DNA of 64,000 nucleotides from Alkalihalobacillus sp. BA299 (GTDB taxonomy: Bacteria > Bacillota > Bacilli > Bacillales > Bacillaceae_F): positions 186,001 through 250,000 of the forward strand of contig NZ_JAFLJM010000004.1 in NCBI RefSeq assembly GCF_017745675.1, written 5' to 3'. Shown in pieces: positions 35,315-48,135 of the stretch. The stretch's first letter is position 1. Every line of letters begins with the position of its first letter. Made by a program: the position numbers and the translations under genes. The notes beneath the pieces were generated by a model that saw nothing but the letters and a program-made list of their open reading frames with translations, ran no database searches and had not been told where the DNA came from.

Positions 35315-38300
35315 CTAGAATAAAGATAGCTGGTTCGACTCGGGTAATCCTTCGAGACAGCCATGATCCTGTAAATGTTCAATTACTGTTTTCGTTGATT
35401 TACTTCGTTGTTGTAAGTCTTCGATCGATAGAAACTCTCTTTCTTCCCTTGCGCGAACAATGTTTATCGCTGCATTCGTTCCAACACCGTTAAGTGCATT
35501 AAATGGTGGTAAAAGAGTATTTCCATCAATAATAAATTCAGTTGCACTTGAGCGGTATAAATCAACCTTTTGGAATGAGAAACCTCGTTCACACATTTCA
35601 AGCGATAATTCTAAGACGGTTAATAAACTCTTCTCTTTAGGTGAAGCATCTAACCCTTTAGCATTAATTTCTTCAATTTTTGCTCGTATACTCGTTGATC
35701 CTTTAATCATCGTGTCAAGATCAAAGTCATCGGCTCTAACTGTAAAATATGCTGCATAATACAGAAGTGGAAAATGCACTTTGAAATAAGCAATTCGAAC
35801 AGCCATTAATACATACGCTGCAGCATGGGCTTTCGGGAACATGTACTTTATTTTTAAGCAAGAGCCAATATACCAATCAGGTACATTATTCTTTTTCATT
35901 TCTTCAATCCATTCTTCTTGAAGCCCTTTACCTTTACGAACAGACTCCATAATTTTAAAGGCTAGTGAAGGCTCTAATCCAGCATAGATTAAATACACCA
36001 TAATATCATCACGACAACCAATTACATCTTTTAATTCACACGTCCCACTGTAAATTAGCTCATTGGCATTATTTAACCATACATCGGTTCCGTGAGATAA
36101 TCCTGAAATTTGGACAAGTTCTGAGAACGTACTTGGTTTTGTTTCTTCAAGCATCTGTCTAACAAACCGAGTTCCAAATTCCGGAATACCCAGAGTTCCC
36201 GTCTTACACATAATTTGATCTTCCGTTACGCCTAAAACTTCAGGCCCTGAAAATATTTTCATTACTTCAGTGTCATCTGTCGGTATCGTTTTAGGGTCGA
36301 TCCCACTTAAATCTTGTAACATTCTGATCACCGTCGGATCATCGTGTCCTAGTATATCTAACTTTAACAAATTATCATGAATAGAGTGAAAGTCAAAATG
36401 TGTCGTTTTCCATTCTGAGGTTTTATCATCAGCAGGAAATTGGATCGGACAAAAATCATGAATATTCATATAATCAGGAACAACAATAATCCCACCTGGG
36501 TGCTGTCCTGTCGTCCGTTTTACACCTGTACAGCCTGAAACTAATCGGTCAATTTCTGCTGAACGAATTTGTAAATTGTTATCACTTTGATAACCTTTAA
36601 CATAGCCATAAGCCGTTTTTTCAGCTACGGTTCCAATCGTACCTGCTCGATAAACATTATCCTCACCAAATAATACTTTCGTATAGTTATGTGCCCGTGG
36701 TTGATATTCACCTGAAAAGTTCAAATCAATATCGGGAACCTTATCTCCTTTAAAACCAAGAAACGTTTCAAATGGGATATCTTGTCCGTCTTTCACGTAC
36801 TTTGTACCACACTCTGGACAATCCTTATCAGGTAAGTCATAACCTGAACCGACTGATCCATCATTAAAAAAATGTGAATGGTGGCAGTTTGGACAAACAT
36901 AGTGAGGAGGTAGTGGGTTTACTTCTGTAATCTCCGTCATCGTTGCCACTAATGATGATCCTACTGAACCCCTCGAACCTACTAAATATCCATCAATTAA
37001 CGATTTTTTAACGAGTTTATGAGAAATTAAATAAATAACGGCAAACCCATGTCCAATAATACTTTTTAGCTCTTTTTCCAGTCTTGCTTCAACGATTTCT
37101 GGAAGGTCTTCACCGTAAATGCTTCTTGCCCGGTTGTAACTCATTTGTCGAACTTCTTCATCAGCACCTTCAATATTCGGTGTATAAAGATCGTCTGGTA
37201 TCGGCTGAATTGCATCAATTCTGTCGGCAATATGATTCGGATTAGTTACGACAACTTGTTTCGCTTTATCGTCACCTAAGAAAGCAAAGCATTCTAACAT
37301 TTCATTCGTAGTTCGAAAATGAACGACAGGTAATGAATTTCTATTTAATGGATTAGCACCACCCTGCGAACCGATTAAGATTTTTCGATAGATCGCATCA
37401 TTTTCATCAAGATAGTGAACATTTCCTGTTGCAACGACAGGCTTCTCTAATTTTTCACCTAATTTAACGATATTTCGAATAATTAGTTCAAGATGTGCCT
37501 CACTTTTTACAATTTCCCGTTCAAGAAGTTGTGGGAAGTTCGATGGTGGTTGAATTTCGAAATAATCATAGAACTTAGCGATTTCCTCCACTTCATCAGG
37601 CGACTTTTGCATCATCGCTTCAAAAACTTCTCCCATGTCACAACCAGAGGCCCCAATTAAAAGCCCTTTTCGTCGTTTTTGTAATTCAGACCTAGGTATA
37701 CGAGGTGTACGGAAAAAATAATTTACGTGTGAAATCGAAACAAGCTCATATAAATTTTTCAAACCTTCTTGGCTTTGCGCAAGGATAATGCAATGAAACG
37801 GCCTTTGTCTGAAAAACTCACCTTTACCCATATTTTGGTTCAGTTGATCATGTGACTCGATCCCTTTTTCAACCGCGTCTTTTACCATTTTCCACATTAA
37901 AAACCCTGTTGCTTCTGCATCATAAATTGCCCGGTGATGGCTAACTAATTCAATATCAAACTTTTTACAAAGTGTATTTAAGCGGTGGTTTTTCATCTCT
38001 GGATATAAAAAGCGAGCTAACTCAAGTGTATCAATAACCGGATTCGGTGCATCGCCTAAACCAATTTTTCGGTAACCTACATTAAGAAACCCCATGTCAA
38101 AACTTGCATTGTGAGCAACTAATATCGCATCCCCTACAAACGCATGAAAATCACCCAGAACATCGTCTACCTCTGGAGCACCTTTCACCATATCATCTGT
38201 TATTCCGGTTAAATCAATAATCGTTTGTGTTAATGGTTCGTGTGGATCTGCGAAAGACTCGAATCGGTCAATAATTTCACCATTTTTCACCTTAACAGCA

Positions 38301-39622
38301 GCTAATTCTATGATCGTATTATATACAGCAGATAAACCGGTCGTCTCCACGTCAAAGACGACGTACGTGTCTTCAAGTAATAGACGGTTTGCCTCATTAT
38401 AAGCAATCGGTACACCGTCATCGACCACATTGGCTTCTAAGCCATATAATACTTTGACGCCATGCTTTTTACTTGCAGAGTATGCTTCTGGGAATGATTG
38501 AACAACCGCGTGATCTGTAATGGCAATCGCTTTATGACCCCATTTCGCGGCTTGCTCGACATATCTTCCTGCACTAACCATTCCGTCCATTTGACTCATT
38601 GTCGTATGCAAATGTAATTCAACTCTTTTTTCATCTTCAGGACATGTGTCATGACGTTCAATCGGCTTCACTTGATTGATATCCTTGGCTATCATTACTA
38701 AATCACGAACGAAAGTATCGTTTTGTACCATACCTTGAACCTTTAACCACATTCCTTTTTTAATTCCTTGTAATAACGGTACGTCTTCTTTATCACGAGA
38801 AAAGATCTTAACGATAATCGAATCGGTGTAATCTGTTATTTTAAATGTAAGAAGAGTTCGTCCTGAACGCAACTCACGCAGGTCTGTATCAAAGACATAT
38901 CCTTGTACAGCAATTTTTCTCTCTTCATCGACAATTTCACTAATCGCCCTTGGCTCATCTTTTATTTGATAGCCAATAACAAGTGAAGACTGAGCGGTTT
39001 TAGTTCCCGCTTCTTTTTCCATCTTTTTCTTTTCTAGCATCGCTTCGATCACTTTTGAATGATCTTCTTTCGCTCGTTCTTCCATAAATTTATTCATTTC
39101 TTCAACAGATTCTTTGACCTCAGCTTCTAATTGAAAAGGAGGTAAGCCAAGTGATTCACAAGCTTCTTTGAGCGGTTCTGTTAATTTTCGAAGTAATGCT
39201 TCTTTTTCTGCCTCATTTCTCGCTTGTATGACCAATTGACGATTATTTATTTTAGGAGTTTGCTTTTCTAATAATGGAATAAATCCATTCGAAACAGATT
39301 TCAGTTGTGCAATGATTACTTTCCAATAATCTACCATCATTGCTTCATTAATATGCGCTTGGTTGTATTGTAGGGAAAATGTAATCTTTGCAATGTGTTG
39401 AAATGTCTGTACAAGCCTTTCAGAGAATGCAACATAAACATTGGCAGGTAAAATGGTATCTAAGTGAAAGTGAAAGTGCCAAGCTTTTATTTCCTTATGA
39501 ATCGATAATTTTAAGATTTGTCCATTTTGAAAATATTGTTGTACGAGTTCTTTAGGTATTAATAATTGCTGAAGGAGTAACTGAAATCGTTCTTTACGTG
39601 TCTGCTCGTCTTGGTTACTCAT
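35315..39622 (-). CDS. polC: DNA polymerase III alpha subunit, PolC type
   Basis: PolC is the replicative polymerase of low-GC Firmicutes. In order: an N-terminal domain, an OB fold (about 235-320), a PHP domain split by the exonuclease (first part [14 protein letters not shown]), the DEDD 3'-5' exonuclease ([11 protein letters not shown]), the rest of PHP, the C-family palm with the [10 protein letters not shown] aspartates, a zinc-finger region with paired CPxC motifs (YVCPNCHH and DCPECG), fingers, and a C-terminal helix-hairpin-helix region. At 1435 residues it is full length. It follows proS across a palindromic element. Confidence 0.98.
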   Translation of the reverse strand: MSNQDEQTRKERFQLLLQQLLIPKELVQQYFQNGQILKLSIHKEIKAWHFHFHLDTILPANVYVAFSERLVQTFQHIAKITFSLQYNQAHINEAMMVDYWKVIIAQLKSVSNGFIPLLEKQTPKINNRQLVIQARNEAEKEALLRKLTEPLKEACESLGLPPFQLEAEVKESVEEMNKFMEERAKEDHSKVIEAMLEKKKMEKEAGTKTAQSSLVIGYQIKDEPRAISEIVDEERKIAVQGYVFDTDLRELRSGRTLLTFKITDYTDSIIVKIFSRDKEDVPLLQGIKKGMWLKVQGMVQNDTFVRDLVMIAKDINQVKPIERHDTCPEDEKRVELHLHTTMSQMDGMVSAGRYVEQAAKWGHKAIAITDHAVVQSFPEAYSASKKHGVKVLYGLEANVVDDGVPIAYNEANRLLLEDTYVVFDVETTGLSAVYNTIIELAAVKVKNGEIIDRFESFADPHEPLTQTIIDLTGITDDMVKGAPEVDDVLGDFHAFVGDAILVAHNASFDMGFLNVGYRKIGLGDAPNPVIDTLELARFLYPEMKNHRLNTLCKKFDIELVSHHRAIYDAEATGFLMWKMVKDAVEKGIESHDQLNQNMGKGEFFRQRPFHCIILAQSQEGLKNLYELVSISHVNYFFRTPRIPRSELQKRRKGLLIGASGCDMGEVFEAMMQKSPDEVEEIAKFYDYFEIQPPSNFPQLLEREIVKSEAHLELIIRNIVKLGEKLEKPVVATGNVHYLDENDAIYRKILIGSQGGANPLNRNSLPVVHFRTTNEMLECFAFLGDDKAKQVVVTNPNHIADRIDAIQPIPDDLYTPNIEGADEEVRQMSYNRARSIYGEDLPEIVEARLEKELKSIIGHGFAVIYLISHKLVKKSLIDGYLVGSRGSVGSSLVATMTEITEVNPLPPHYVCPNCHHSHFFNDGSVGSGYDLPDKDCPECGTKYVKDGQDIPFETFLGFKGDKVPDIDLNFSGEYQPRAHNYTKVLFGEDNVYRAGTIGTVAEKTAYGYVKGYQSDNNLQIRSAEIDRLVSGCTGVKRTTGQHPGGIIVVPDYMNIHDFCPIQFPADDKTSEWKTTHFDFHSIHDNLLKLDILGHDDPTVIRMLQDLSGIDPKTIPTDDTEVMKIFSGPEVLGVTEDQIMCKTGTLGIPEFGTRFVRQMLEETKPSTFSELVQISGLSHGTDVWLNNANELIYSGTCELKDVIGCRDDIMVYLIYAGLEPSLAFKIMESVRKGKGLQEEWIEEMKKNNVPDWYIGSCLKIKYMFPKAHAAAYVLMAVRIAYFKVHFPLLYYAAYFTVRADDFDLDTMIKGSTSIRAKIEEINAKGLDASPKEKSLLTVLELSLEMCERGFSFQKVDLYRSSATEFIIDGNTLLPPFNALNGVGTNAAINIVRAREEREFLSIEDLQQRSKSTKTVIEHLQDHGCLEGLPESNQLSLF

Positions 39623-39660
39623 ACGTCTCCTCCTACTCCTCTTTTATACGTAAAAGCTAA

Positions 39661-39735
39661 TGAGGCTAACTCAAAAGCAAAGTGCTATCTCACGAAGAAA
39701 AAATACAACGTGTAAACACTTATGAGTCAGCCTCA
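39661..39735 (-). repeat. 75-bp palindromic element after proS, likely terminator
   Basis: The outer arms TGAGGCTAACTCA (39661-39673) and TGAGTCAGCCTCA (39723-39735) pair at 12 of 13 positions. The right part ACACTTATGAGTCAGCCTC is identical to the element at 29944-30064. It lies 19 bases after the proS stop and before polC, and may end some proS transcripts. No T run follows, so termination strength is uncertain. Confidence 0.65.
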
Positions 39736-39754
39736 GCTAATTGGTTTGAAATTA

Positions 39755-41461
39755 TTAGAGCGTGTGCATTAGCTCTTGTAATTTTTCATCTAGTTCGTCT
39801 ACAGAAACTTCAAACATTTCCCCAGTTTTTCGCACCTTTATTTCTACTATACCTTCTCCAGCTTTTTTACCTACACCAATTCGAATAGGTAATCCAATAA
39901 GATCTGCGTCTTTGAATTTTACTCCAGCTCTTTCAGGACGCTCATCATATAAAACATCATAACGGGTTTTTCTTAATTCATCATAGAGCTTGTCCGCCAA
40001 GTTTAACTGTGCTTCATCTTTTACATTAATAGCAATGAGATGAATATCAAAAGGAGATACTGTTGTCGGCCAAACGAGACCGTTTTCATCATTACTTTGT
40101 TCGACAATCGCAGCGACTGTTCGTGAAACCCCGATTCCATAACAACCCATGATCATCGGTTGTGTCTTTCCTTGATCGTCAAGGAAGTTTGCACCTAGTG
40201 CTTTACTATATTTTGTTCCTAGTTTAAAGACATGCCCTACTTCAATCCCTTTTGCAAATTGAATAGTCCCCTTTCCATCTGGGGATGGGTCTCCTTCTTG
40301 AATAAGCCTGAGATCTGTATATGTCATTACAGTAAAATCTCGCTCAGCATTGACATTTTGATAGTGGAAGCCTGGTTCATTTGCTCCACAAATTCCATTG
40401 ACAACATATTGAATAGCAGCATCAGCCACAACTTTTACATTGGAAGGTAAGCCAATCGGCCCAATATAACCTGTTTCACAGCCTAAAAATTGCTTCGCTT
40501 GTTCAGGCGCTGCTAATTCAACATCCCCTTTTTCAAAAAGGTTTTTCACTTTAATTTCATTAACTTCATGATCACCACGTACAAGAACGAGTACTGGTTC
40601 TTCATTAACTACAAAAAGTACGGCTTTTATCATTCGATCTGCTGATTGTTTAAAAAAGCTTTCTAACTCTTCAATCGTCCTAACATTAGGTGTTTCTACT
40701 TTCTCGACATTATTTTGTGCTTCATCACTTTTAGAGTATTCCACATGAACAGGTGCAATTTCAATATTTGCTGCAAATTCGGATTGATCAGAGTAAGCAA
40801 TTGTATCTTCACCTACTTCTGTTAACACCATAAATTCGTGCGTATCTGTACCTCCAATAGCCCCACTATCAGCTTCAACAGCACGAAACTCAAGACCACA
40901 TCGCTCAAATATCCGTGTATATGCATTATACATTTTTTGGTAGCTTACATTTAAACCTTCTTTTGACGTATCAAATGAATAGGCGTCCTTCATGATAAAC
41001 TCTCTAGACCTTAGTACTCCAAAACGTGGTCTACGCTCATCACGATATTTCGTTTGAATTTGATATAAGTTTAATGGCAGTTTTTTATATGATTTAATGT
41101 CATCACGAACTAAACTCGTAATCACCTCTTCATGAGTAGCCCCAAGGACGAAATCTCGTTCATGTCGATCTTTTAAGCGCATTAGTTCAGGGCCATAATC
41201 GCCTAATCGGCCTGATTCCTCCCACAGTTCTGCAGGTTGAATGGCTGGCATTAATACTTCAATGGCTCCTGAAGCATCCATTTCTTCCCGAATAATTTCT
41301 TCTACTTTCTTTAACACTCGTTTGCCTAACGGTAAATAACTATAAATCCCTGATGCAGTTTGACGGATCATACCTGCACGGAGCATTAGCTTATGACTAG
41401 CAATCTCAGCGTCAGCAGGTACATCGCGCATCGTTGGGATGAAGTATGAGCTTTGTTTCAT
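39755..41461 (-). CDS. proS: prolyl-tRNA synthetase (bacterial type with editing domain)
   Basis: ProS charges tRNA-Pro. The class II core has motif 2 [19 protein letters not shown] and motif 3 [14 protein letters not shown]; an inserted editing domain (YbaK-like, about 225-400) removes Ala-tRNA-Pro, and the C-terminal anticodon-binding domain follows. At 568 residues it is the standard long bacterial form. No T-box leader precedes it; the gap to rseP is only 67 bases. Confidence 0.97.
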   Translation of the reverse strand: MKQSSYFIPTMRDVPADAEIASHKLMLRAGMIRQTASGIYSYLPLGKRVLKKVEEIIREEMDASGAIEVLMPAIQPAELWEESGRLGDYGPELMRLKDRHERDFVLGATHEEVITSLVRDDIKSYKKLPLNLYQIQTKYRDERRPRFGVLRSREFIMKDAYSFDTSKEGLNVSYQKMYNAYTRIFERCGLEFRAVEADSGAIGGTDTHEFMVLTEVGEDTIAYSDQSEFAANIEIAPVHVEYSKSDEAQNNVEKVETPNVRTIEELESFFKQSADRMIKAVLFVVNEEPVLVLVRGDHEVNEIKVKNLFEKGDVELAAPEQAKQFLGCETGYIGPIGLPSNVKVVADAAIQYVVNGICGANEPGFHYQNVNAERDFTVMTYTDLRLIQEGDPSPDGKGTIQFAKGIEVGHVFKLGTKYSKALGANFLDDQGKTQPMIMGCYGIGVSRTVAAIVEQSNDENGLVWPTTVSPFDIHLIAINVKDEAQLNLADKLYDELRKTRYDVLYDERPERAGVKFKDADLIGLPIRIGVGKKAGEGIVEIKVRKTGEMFEVSVDELDEKLQELMHTL

Positions 41462-41528
41462 TTGTTTGTCCCTTCCTTCAACACTTATAGATGATATTCA
41501 AAAAGTTATTCTCTATTTAATCACCATT

Positions 41529-42782
41529 TTATAAGAAGAATTTATTTATATCATTCCAGGTAACCACTAACATGAGCAGCATAAGTAATGCAAATCCTAT
41601 GAAGTGGACTAATCCTTCTTTTTGAGGATCAATTGGCTTTCCACGGACGGCTTCTACCCCAATAAACATTAGACGACCACCATCTAGAGCAGGAAGTGGA
41701 AGCAAATTAATAATACCGAGGTTCACACTTAAAATTGCTGCCCATTTCATAAGAACCAATATTCCCATTTCGGCTGCTTGGCCAGTATAATTATAAATTC
41801 CTACAGGCCCTGCAAGCTGGTCCAATGAAAACTGTCCAGTAACTAACATGCCTAGAGCTTCAAAAATGAGTTTAGCAAAGACGTACGTTTCTGTTAGACC
41901 ATATTTTATCGAACCAAGAACTGTAAATGTTGTGGATTGGCCAACCCCAATAAACCCTTCTGGCTCCCCAGTTGGGCCAGGTCTCTCTTGTGGTGTAACC
42001 ACAGCTTCAAACGTTTGACCGTTGCGTTCAACCTCAAAGACTAAGTCTTGATTAGGATGTTTCTGGATAATTGATGTTAGGTCTTCCCATGTTTCAAGAG
42101 GTTGACCGTTTATTGATACTATCCGATCATTTTCAACAAGCTCGGCTTTAGCAGCTGCCCCATCAGGAGAAACCATTCCAATTCTAGACTCGTCAACAGG
42201 CATCCCTGCCATTAAAGCGAAAACTGTTAAAATTATAAAGGCCAACACAAAGTTCATTAATGGACCTGCAAAAATTGCCAGTGCTCGCTGAGGAATTGTT
42301 TTTGACCCAAACTGCCGGTCAAGCGGTGCGATTTGTGTAGGCTCTTCGTCATAGATTAAGTTGGCTTTTTCATCAACTGCATACGAAACAAGTTCCCCAT
42401 CATCATAGGCTTCAATAAAAAGATTTTTTTCTAAATCGGCACGCTCAACAGTAACAATTTTTGCTTCGGGATGCTTCGATTTATTATTTACAATAATCTC
42501 TGCAACTTTATTTCTTCTGTTAAATACTAAGCCAATTTCATACCCTGGTTTAATTTGGATTAACTCCGGGTCTTCACCCGCCATACGGACGAACCCGCCT
42601 AATGGTAATAACCTTATTGTATATAGGGTCTCATCTTTTTTAAATGAAAATAATTTAGGACCAAATCCAATAGCAAACTCACGGCATAATATCCCTGCAC
42701 GTTTTGCAAAATATAAATGACCCCATTCATGGATAAACACAAGTAAACCGAAGATGATAATTATGGAGATTAAAGTATTCAT
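41529..42782 (-). CDS. rseP: site-2 intramembrane metalloprotease RasP/RseP
   Basis: An RseP-type zinc protease that cuts membrane-embedded anti-sigma factors and signal-peptide remnants. HEWGH is at residues 18-22, the second zinc motif is [12 protein letters not shown] near the C-terminus, a PDZ domain lies between (about 190-285), and there are four hydrophobic segments. I use ATG 42780-42782, which follows GGTGGGG; this gives 417 residues and avoids overlap with dxr. It lies in uppS-cdsA-dxr-rseP-proS-polC order, as in B. subtilis (rasP). Confidence 0.95.
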   Translation of the reverse strand: MNTLISIIIIFGLLVFIHEWGHLYFAKRAGILCREFAIGFGPKLFSFKKDETLYTIRLLPLGGFVRMAGEDPELIQIKPGYEIGLVFNRRNKVAEIIVNNKSKHPEAKIVTVERADLEKNLFIEAYDDGELVSYAVDEKANLIYDEEPTQIAPLDRQFGSKTIPQRALAIFAGPLMNFVLAFIILTVFALMAGMPVDESRIGMVSPDGAAAKAELVENDRIVSINGQPLETWEDLTSIIQKHPNQDLVFEVERNGQTFEAVVTPQERPGPTGEPEGFIGVGQSTTFTVLGSIKYGLTETYVFAKLIFEALGMLVTGQFSLDQLAGPVGIYNYTGQAAEMGILVLMKWAAILSVNLGIINLLPLPALDGGRLMFIGVEAVRGKPIDPQKEGLVHFIGFALLMLLMLVVTWNDINKFFL

Positions 42783-42798
42783 GAACGTTACCCCACCT

Positions 42799-43947
42799 TT
42801 ATGACATGAGTGAGTGAACAAACCTTCTAGTCTGTTGATCCACTTCAATAATAGTTTCTAACGAAGGTTCATTTACCGTTTGGTGATTTTCTAGTGCTTG
42901 TTCAATATATTCTTCAATTTGTAGAAACATAATTTTCTTTTCAAGAAATGCAGCTACTGCAACTTCATTTGCAGCATTAAGAACCGTTGGCATCGTTCCA
43001 CCCATTCTCCCAGCATCGTAGGCAAATTTTAAACAGCGATACCGTTCTAGATCAGGTTTATCAAAGTGAAGCTTACCGACTTCCCATAAGTTTAACCGCT
43101 CTTGTTTCTTGAAATCAAGCCTATCTGGATAGCTTAGTGCATATTGTATAGGAACCCTCATATCTGGTGTTCCTAATTGTGCTATGACACTACCATCAAT
43201 ATACTCAACCATAGAATGAATAATACTTTCCTTATGTAAAAGAACTTCAATTTGATCATACGGCATACCAAAAAGCCAATGCGCTTCAATTACCTCCAAC
43301 CCTTTATTCATCATCGTTGCTGAGTCAATGGTTATCTTTGCACCCATTGACCAATTGGGGTGATTTAAAGCAGCTTCTACAGATACATCAACTAGTTCAT
43401 CTCGTCCTTTATCCCTAAAGCTACCTCCTGATGCTGTAACAAGCAATTTATTAATCTTTTTAAGATCTCCACCTTGAAGGCATTGGAAAATAGCTGAATG
43501 CTCACTGTCAACTGGTAATAAAGAAACACCATTTTGTCTCGCCTTAAGTGTCACGATATGGCCCGCAGTTACTAATGTCTCCTTATTCGCAATGGCTATT
43601 GTTTTTTTAGCTTCAATTGCTGCCAATGTCGGTCCTAATCCAATACTACCTATAACTGCATTTACAAGAATATCTGCATCAGCAAATGTAGCTACTTCAA
43701 TTAAACCATCATCACCATAGCACAGCTTCACTTCACTCGGGACATCATGTTTAATTCGTGCAAAAGTTTCTTTCGATTGCACAGATAAGAGCTTCGGTTT
43801 AAATTGATGAACAAACTCCATTCCCAACTCAACATTTTTACCAATAGACATGGCAACAAGTTCAAAGCGGTCAGGATGTTGACTAATAATATCCAATGTC
43901 TGTGTGCCAATAGAACCAGTAGCACCTAATAAACTAATTTTCTTCAA
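42799..43947 (-). CDS. dxr: 1-deoxy-D-xylulose-5-phosphate reductoisomerase
   Basis: Dxr makes 2-C-methyl-erythritol 4-phosphate in the non-mevalonate isoprenoid pathway. Seen are the NADPH site LLGATGSIG near the start, LPVDSEHSA and ASGGSFRD in the middle, and the metal/substrate loop [20 protein letters not shown]. Length 382 residues. I start at TTG 43945-43947 ([14 protein letters not shown]), nine bases after AAGG; the GTG three codons upstream abuts that site. It supplies isoprenoid precursors for the UppS product encoded upstream. Confidence 0.96.
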   Translation of the reverse strand: MKKISLLGATGSIGTQTLDIISQHPDRFELVAMSIGKNVELGMEFVHQFKPKLLSVQSKETFARIKHDVPSEVKLCYGDDGLIEVATFADADILVNAVIGSIGLGPTLAAIEAKKTIAIANKETLVTAGHIVTLKARQNGVSLLPVDSEHSAIFQCLQGGDLKKINKLLVTASGGSFRDKGRDELVDVSVEAALNHPNWSMGAKITIDSATMMNKGLEVIEAHWLFGMPYDQIEVLLHKESIIHSMVEYIDGSVIAQLGTPDMRVPIQYALSYPDRLDFKKQERLNLWEVGKLHFDKPDLERYRCLKFAYDAGRMGGTMPTVLNAANEVAVAAFLEKKIMFLQIEEYIEQALENHQTVNEPSLETIIEVDQQTRRFVHSLMS

Positions 43948-43976
43948 CAACTTCACCCTTTACTACAAAACACATT

Positions 43977-44774
43977 TTATATTAATTGTAACAGATGTAG
44001 AATTGGCATAACATAAATAAGACTATCAAATCGATCTAATATTCCACCGTGACCTGGTAATACGTTTCCAGAATCCTTAACAGCATAATGGCGCTTCAAT
44101 GCCGATTCGACTAAGTCGCCCATCTGTCCAAATATAGAAGCAACCAAAACGACAAGCCCTAAAATAATATACGAGTCAAAGATCGGGAATATGAGTTGAA
44201 AGGCAAAACCAACAACAAATGCACATATAATTCCACCTAAAGACCCTTCAATCGTTTTCTTTGGACTAATATCCGGCCATAATTTTCGTTGACCTAATTT
44301 CCGACCGACAAAATATGCTCCTGAATCAGTCGACCAAATGATAAACAAAACGAAAAAAACAAGAGCTAGTCCATTTTCAGCACCTAAACGAGTCATTATC
44401 AAATAGTGAAATCCAAACCCGACATAAACCGAAGAAAGAATAATAAATCCTACCTCGTCAAAAGTAAATTTGTTTTTTGTTATGACTGTAGTCATCAATA
44501 ATATTAATATCATAAATACAAAAGTTTCAACTTTTGTCACGTGGGAAAGGATCGTTAAGTCTAGCCAGCTAGTAGGGACAAGTAAAATCCACATAAGGAT
44601 TAAACTTGCGAGGCCTATAAATGAGAAAGGAGGAATTTTTTTCATTTTTAATAGTTCGATCATTGCAACCGACGCAACAAAAATGATCGTCAAAGTAAAC
44701 GGCAATCCCCCCATCACAGTTAATGGGATAAAAATGGATGCAGCAATGACCGCAGTAATAATTCGTTGTTTCAA
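43977..44774 (-). CDS. cdsA: phosphatidate cytidylyltransferase
   Basis: CdsA makes CDP-diacylglycerol, the substrate of PgsA. A multi-pass membrane protein (265 residues, about eight hydrophobic segments) with STDSGAYFVGRKLG and the C-terminal family signature KDSGNVLPGHGGILDRFDS. The start is TTG at 44772-44774, seven bases from GGAGG. It follows uppS by 15 bases in a tight envelope-lipid operon. Confidence 0.96.
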   Translation of the reverse strand: MKQRIITAVIAASIFIPLTVMGGLPFTLTIIFVASVAMIELLKMKKIPPFSFIGLASLILMWILLVPTSWLDLTILSHVTKVETFVFMILILLMTTVITKNKFTFDEVGFIILSSVYVGFGFHYLIMTRLGAENGLALVFFVLFIIWSTDSGAYFVGRKLGQRKLWPDISPKKTIEGSLGGIICAFVVGFAFQLIFPIFDSYIILGLVVLVASIFGQMGDLVESALKRHYAVKDSGNVLPGHGGILDRFDSLIYVMPILHLLQLI

Positions 44775-44789
44775 TTTCCTTCCTCCTTT

Positions 44790-45557
44790 CTATACGCCAC
44801 CGTACCTACGGCCTCTTTTTTGAAAGACACGTATAGCCTCCTCGAAATGCTCTTCTGTAAAATCTGGCCAAAGAACATCAGTAAACCAAAATTCACTATA
44901 TGCTAACTGCCAAAGCATAAAGTTACTTAAACGTAGTTCACCACTCGTTCGGATTAATAAATCAGGATCCTTTAAATCACTTGTCATCAAGTGTTTTCCG
45001 AGTTGTTCTTCTGTTATTTGCTCGGCTGATAATGCCCCTTGTTCAACTTCAGTTGCTAACGAACGGACTGCCTTGACGATTTCAGTTCTACTCCCATAAT
45101 TCAATGCAAAATTTAATATGAGTCCTGTATTATCCTTTGTTTCATCAATCGCAGTTTCTACAGCACGAAGTGTGTGTGGAGGTAATTCATCAGGACACCC
45201 CATCAACCTAACTTTTACATTTTCTTTTTTTAACTTAGGAAGTTCATGACTTAAATACCGCTCCGGTAATTTCATTAAAAACTCAACTTCTGGCTTCGGT
45301 CTTTTCCAGTTTTCTGTTGAAAACGCATATAAAGTTAAAACCTTTACACCAAGAGCATTCGCTCGACTTACAATCCGATTAACGACTTTCATCCCTTCAC
45401 GATGGCCAGCTACACGTGGTAGACCTTTATTTTTAGCCCATCGTCCATTACCATCCATTATGATAGCAACATGATTTGGAATATTTTCTAAATCCACTTC
45501 AAGTGAGGGTCTATCCATTTCGTTAGATGATCTCCACTTTTTAAATTTCTCAAGCAT
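44790..45557 (-). CDS. uppS: undecaprenyl diphosphate synthase
   Basis: UppS extends farnesyl diphosphate to C55 undecaprenyl diphosphate, the carrier for peptidoglycan and teichoic acids. The active-site block MDGNGRW lies at residues 34-40 (catalytic Asp35), with GHREGMK downstream and the C-terminal RTSGELRLSNFMLWQLAYSE. Length 255 residues. The ATG follows GGAGGG. It is the first gene of uppS-cdsA-dxr-rseP-proS-polC; the frr terminator lies upstream. Confidence 0.97.
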   Translation of the reverse strand: MLEKFKKWRSSNEMDRPSLEVDLENIPNHVAIIMDGNGRWAKNKGLPRVAGHREGMKVVNRIVSRANALGVKVLTLYAFSTENWKRPKPEVEFLMKLPERYLSHELPKLKKENVKVRLMGCPDELPPHTLRAVETAIDETKDNTGLILNFALNYGSRTEIVKAVRSLATEVEQGALSAEQITEEQLGKHLMTSDLKDPDLLIRTSGELRLSNFMLWQLAYSEFWFTDVLWPDFTEEHFEEAIRVFQKRGRRYGGV

Positions 45558-45653
45558 TTCTAGCCCTCCAAAACAACATCATCCATTTTTGCCATATGGA
45601 TTAGCTATAATACAAATTTCAAGGAATATGTCTACTTTTTCAATAGAACAGTG

Positions 45654-45680
45654 TAAAAAAACCCCCTGTATCAAGAGGGT
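45654..45680 (-). terminator. intrinsic terminator after frr
   Basis: The stem ACCCTC/GGGGGT with a loop of about eight bases (45661-45680), followed on the minus strand by seven T residues. It lies 34 bases after the frr stop and separates the tsf-pyrH-frr genes from the uppS operon. Confidence 0.82.
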
Positions 45681-45714
45681 CTATTTACATTATTCTATTG
45701 TACCGTGAAATGAC

Positions 45715-46272
45715 TTATACTTCCATGATTTCTTTTTCTTTATTTGTAGCAATTTGATCGATATCTGCGATGTGTTTATCAGTGAGCTTTTGCACTTCAT
45801 CTGTTGAACGACGAAGGTCATCTTCTGTTAGCTCCCCATCTTTTTGTAGCTTTTTCAAATCATCATTAATATCTCGACGGATATTACGAACAGCTACTTT
45901 TCCTTCTTCCGCGTATTTCTTTACAAGTTTAACTAGATCTTTACGACGCTCTTCAGTTAACGCAGGTATAGTAATACGAATGATCGTTCCATCATTTGAA
46001 GGAGTAAGGCCTAAATCAGATTTTAATATTGCTTTTTCAATATCACCGATTACGGTTTTATCGAATGGTTGGATAACTAACATCCTTGCTTCTGGTACAG
46101 AAATCGTAGCTAACTGATTGAGTGGTGTAGGAGCACCGTAATATTCTACTGTTACTTTTTCAAGTAAACTCGGATTTGCACGCCCTGCTCGTAAAGTCGC
46201 TAATTCACGGTTTAAAGCATCTAATGCCTTTTTCATTCGTCCTTGTGCGTCTTGCATAAGTTCTTTTGACAT
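45715..46272 (-). CDS. frr: ribosome recycling factor
   Basis: RRF splits post-termination ribosomes with EF-G. The 185-residue protein has the usual three-helix bundle sequence blocks: [26 protein letters not shown] and [17 protein letters not shown] site precedes the ATG. It starts one base after the pyrH stop, so pyrH-frr are co-transcribed and likely coupled. Confidence 0.98.
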   Translation of the reverse strand: MSKELMQDAQGRMKKALDALNRELATLRAGRANPSLLEKVTVEYYGAPTPLNQLATISVPEARMLVIQPFDKTVIGDIEKAILKSDLGLTPSNDGTIIRITIPALTEERRKDLVKLVKKYAEEGKVAVRNIRRDINDDLKKLQKDGELTEDDLRRSTDEVQKLTDKHIADIDQIATNKEKEIMEV

Positions 46273-46273
46273 A

Positions 46274-46990
46274 TTAACTCCCCCTTACTACTGTTCCTAT
46301 TGCTTCACCTAGAACAGCTCGTTTTATATTTCCTTCTTCCATAATTGAGAAAACAATGAGTGGAATATCATTATCCATACATAAAGAAGATGCTGTTGAA
46401 TCCATTACAGTCAAACCTTCTTTAAGGAGATCAAGATAAGTAATTGATTGATATTTCTTAGCTGATGCATCCACAGCTGGATCAGCACTATATACACCAT
46501 CGACTTTATTTTTCGCCATTAGAATGACTTCTGCTTCGATTTCAGCAGCTCTTAAAGCAGCAGTAGTATCTGTAGAAAAATATGGATTACCTGTTCCTGC
46601 AGCAAAAATAACTACACGTTTTTTTTCTAGATGACGTATCGCTTTCCTACGAATATACGGTTCTGCCACTTGTCTCATCTCGATGGATGTTTGTACACGT
46701 GTTTGTACTCCAATGTTTTCTAGACTATCTTGAAGCGCAAGAGAATTCATTACCGTTGCTAACATTCCCATGTAGTCAGCAGTTGCACGGTCCATTCCTT
46801 TTGCACTCCCTGCCATACCACGCCAAATATTTCCTCCACCTACAACTACAGCAACTTCAACATCTAATTCAACGATATCTCTAACTTGACTTGCAATTGA
46901 TTGAATGACTGCTGGGTCAATCCCATATCCTAAATCCCCAGCTAATGCTTCGCCACTTAGTTTTAGGACTACGCGTTTATATTTGCTCAT
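46274..46990 (-). CDS. pyrH: UMP kinase
   Basis: PyrH phosphorylates UMP to UDP and is a hexameric, GTP-activated member of the amino-acid kinase fold. Seen are KLSGEAL near the start, [26 protein letters not shown] and [13 protein letters not shown]. At 238 residues from ATG 46988-46990 (behind GGAGGT) it is normal; an in-frame ATG seven codons earlier lacks a site. It lies in rpsB-tsf-pyrH-frr order. Confidence 0.97.
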   Translation of the reverse strand: MSKYKRVVLKLSGEALAGDLGYGIDPAVIQSIASQVRDIVELDVEVAVVVGGGNIWRGMAGSAKGMDRATADYMGMLATVMNSLALQDSLENIGVQTRVQTSIEMRQVAEPYIRRKAIRHLEKKRVVIFAAGTGNPYFSTDTTAALRAAEIEAEVILMAKNKVDGVYSADPAVDASAKKYQSITYLDLLKEGLTVMDSTASSLCMDNDIPLIVFSIMEEGNIKRAVLGEAIGTVVRGS

Positions 46991-47052
46991 GTTTACCTCC
47001 ATTAGCGACAAATAGGTACATCGACTACATTTGTATCAATTTATGCACTTTG

Positions 47053-47080
47053 AAAAATAGGGAACACAGTGTGCTCCCTA
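47053..47080 (-). terminator. intrinsic terminator after tsf
   Basis: The stem TAGGGAACACA/TGTGCTCCCTA with one mismatch (47058-47080), then five T residues on the minus strand. It lies 12 bases after the tsf stop, so pyrH-frr either read through or use a promoter in the short gap. Confidence 0.85.
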
Positions 47081-47092
47081 CCCTAGCTTAAA

Positions 47093-47971
47093 TTATTTCT
47101 TAACTTGAGACATAACTTCATCTGCGAAGTTGTCTTCACGCTTCTCCATACCTTCGCCTACTTCATAGCGAATGAATGTTTGAACAGATGCACCTTTGTT
47201 CGCTACATACTTACCAACTTTATGGTCACTATCTTTAACAAATGGTTGGTCAAGTAAACATACATCTTCAAAATATTTACTTAAACGGCCTTCTACCATT
47301 TTTTCAACGATGTTTTCTGGTTTTCCTTCGTTAAGTGCTTGTTGCTTTAATACTTCGCGCTCACGGTTTACTTCTTCAGCTGGAACCTCATCACGCGAAA
47401 CGTAGATTGGCTTAATCGCAGCAATATGCATTGCAATGTCTTTTGCTAAATCTTCGTCAGTCGTTCCATCAAGAACTGTAAGAACTCCGATGCGTCCTCC
47501 CATATGTAAATAAGAACCGAATACTGCTGAGTCAGCTTTTTCTACAATTTCAAAGCGACGAAGTGAGATTTTCTCCCCAATTTTAGCAATTTGGCTATTA
47601 ATGTAAGCTTCAACCGTTTCACCGTTCATTGTTTGAGCAAGTGCTTCTTCAACACTTGCTGGGTTATTAGTTAAAATTTGTTTTGCTAATTCTTCAACTA
47701 AACTTTTGAAGTTTTCATTTTTGGCAACGAAGTCTGTTTCAGAGTTAATTTCAACGATTACCGCTTTATTTCCTTCATTCGCAACATATGCTAAACCTTC
47801 TGCAGCAATACGATCAGCTTTTTTAGCAGCCTTAGCAATCCCTTTTTCACGAAGGAAATCAATTGCTTTTTCCATATCCCCATCAGTTTCCACTAATGCT
47901 TTTTTGCAGTCCATCATCCCTGCACCTGTTTTTTCACGTAATTCTTTTACCATGCTAGCAGTAATTGCCAT
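47093..47971 (-). CDS. tsf: elongation factor Ts
   Basis: EF-Ts exchanges nucleotide on EF-Tu. Signatures seen are [16 protein letters not shown] near the N-terminus and the [10 protein letters not shown] motif near residue 80, followed by two dimerisation subdomains. Length 292 residues. Three ATG codons are clustered; the third (47969-47971) has the best spacing, eight bases from GGAGG, and gives [11 protein letters not shown]. It follows rpsB across a strong terminator, so some read-through or a second promoter is needed. Confidence 0.97.
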   Translation of the reverse strand: MAITASMVKELREKTGAGMMDCKKALVETDGDMEKAIDFLREKGIAKAAKKADRIAAEGLAYVANEGNKAVIVEINSETDFVAKNENFKSLVEELAKQILTNNPASVEEALAQTMNGETVEAYINSQIAKIGEKISLRRFEIVEKADSAVFGSYLHMGGRIGVLTVLDGTTDEDLAKDIAMHIAAIKPIYVSRDEVPAEEVNREREVLKQQALNEGKPENIVEKMVEGRLSKYFEDVCLLDQPFVKDSDHKVGKYVANKGASVQTFIRYEVGEGMEKREDNFADEVMSQVKK

Positions 47972-48135
47972 CATCAATTCCTCCTTATGGTTGTATGTAA
48001 TATTTTTGCATATTTAATGATCATTCAAAGTATCAATCAATATTCATGTTCATGTTGATCATTTTGAAATAGTCATCTTATATGCATGTCCATTTTAAAG
48101 AAAAGTAACCCATTATTTAATTACTAGTCTTTTTG

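Noticed and set aside
41462-41528. T-box leader for proS
   Set aside because: The gap to rseP is 67 bases, with no T-box sequence or terminator/antiterminator pair.
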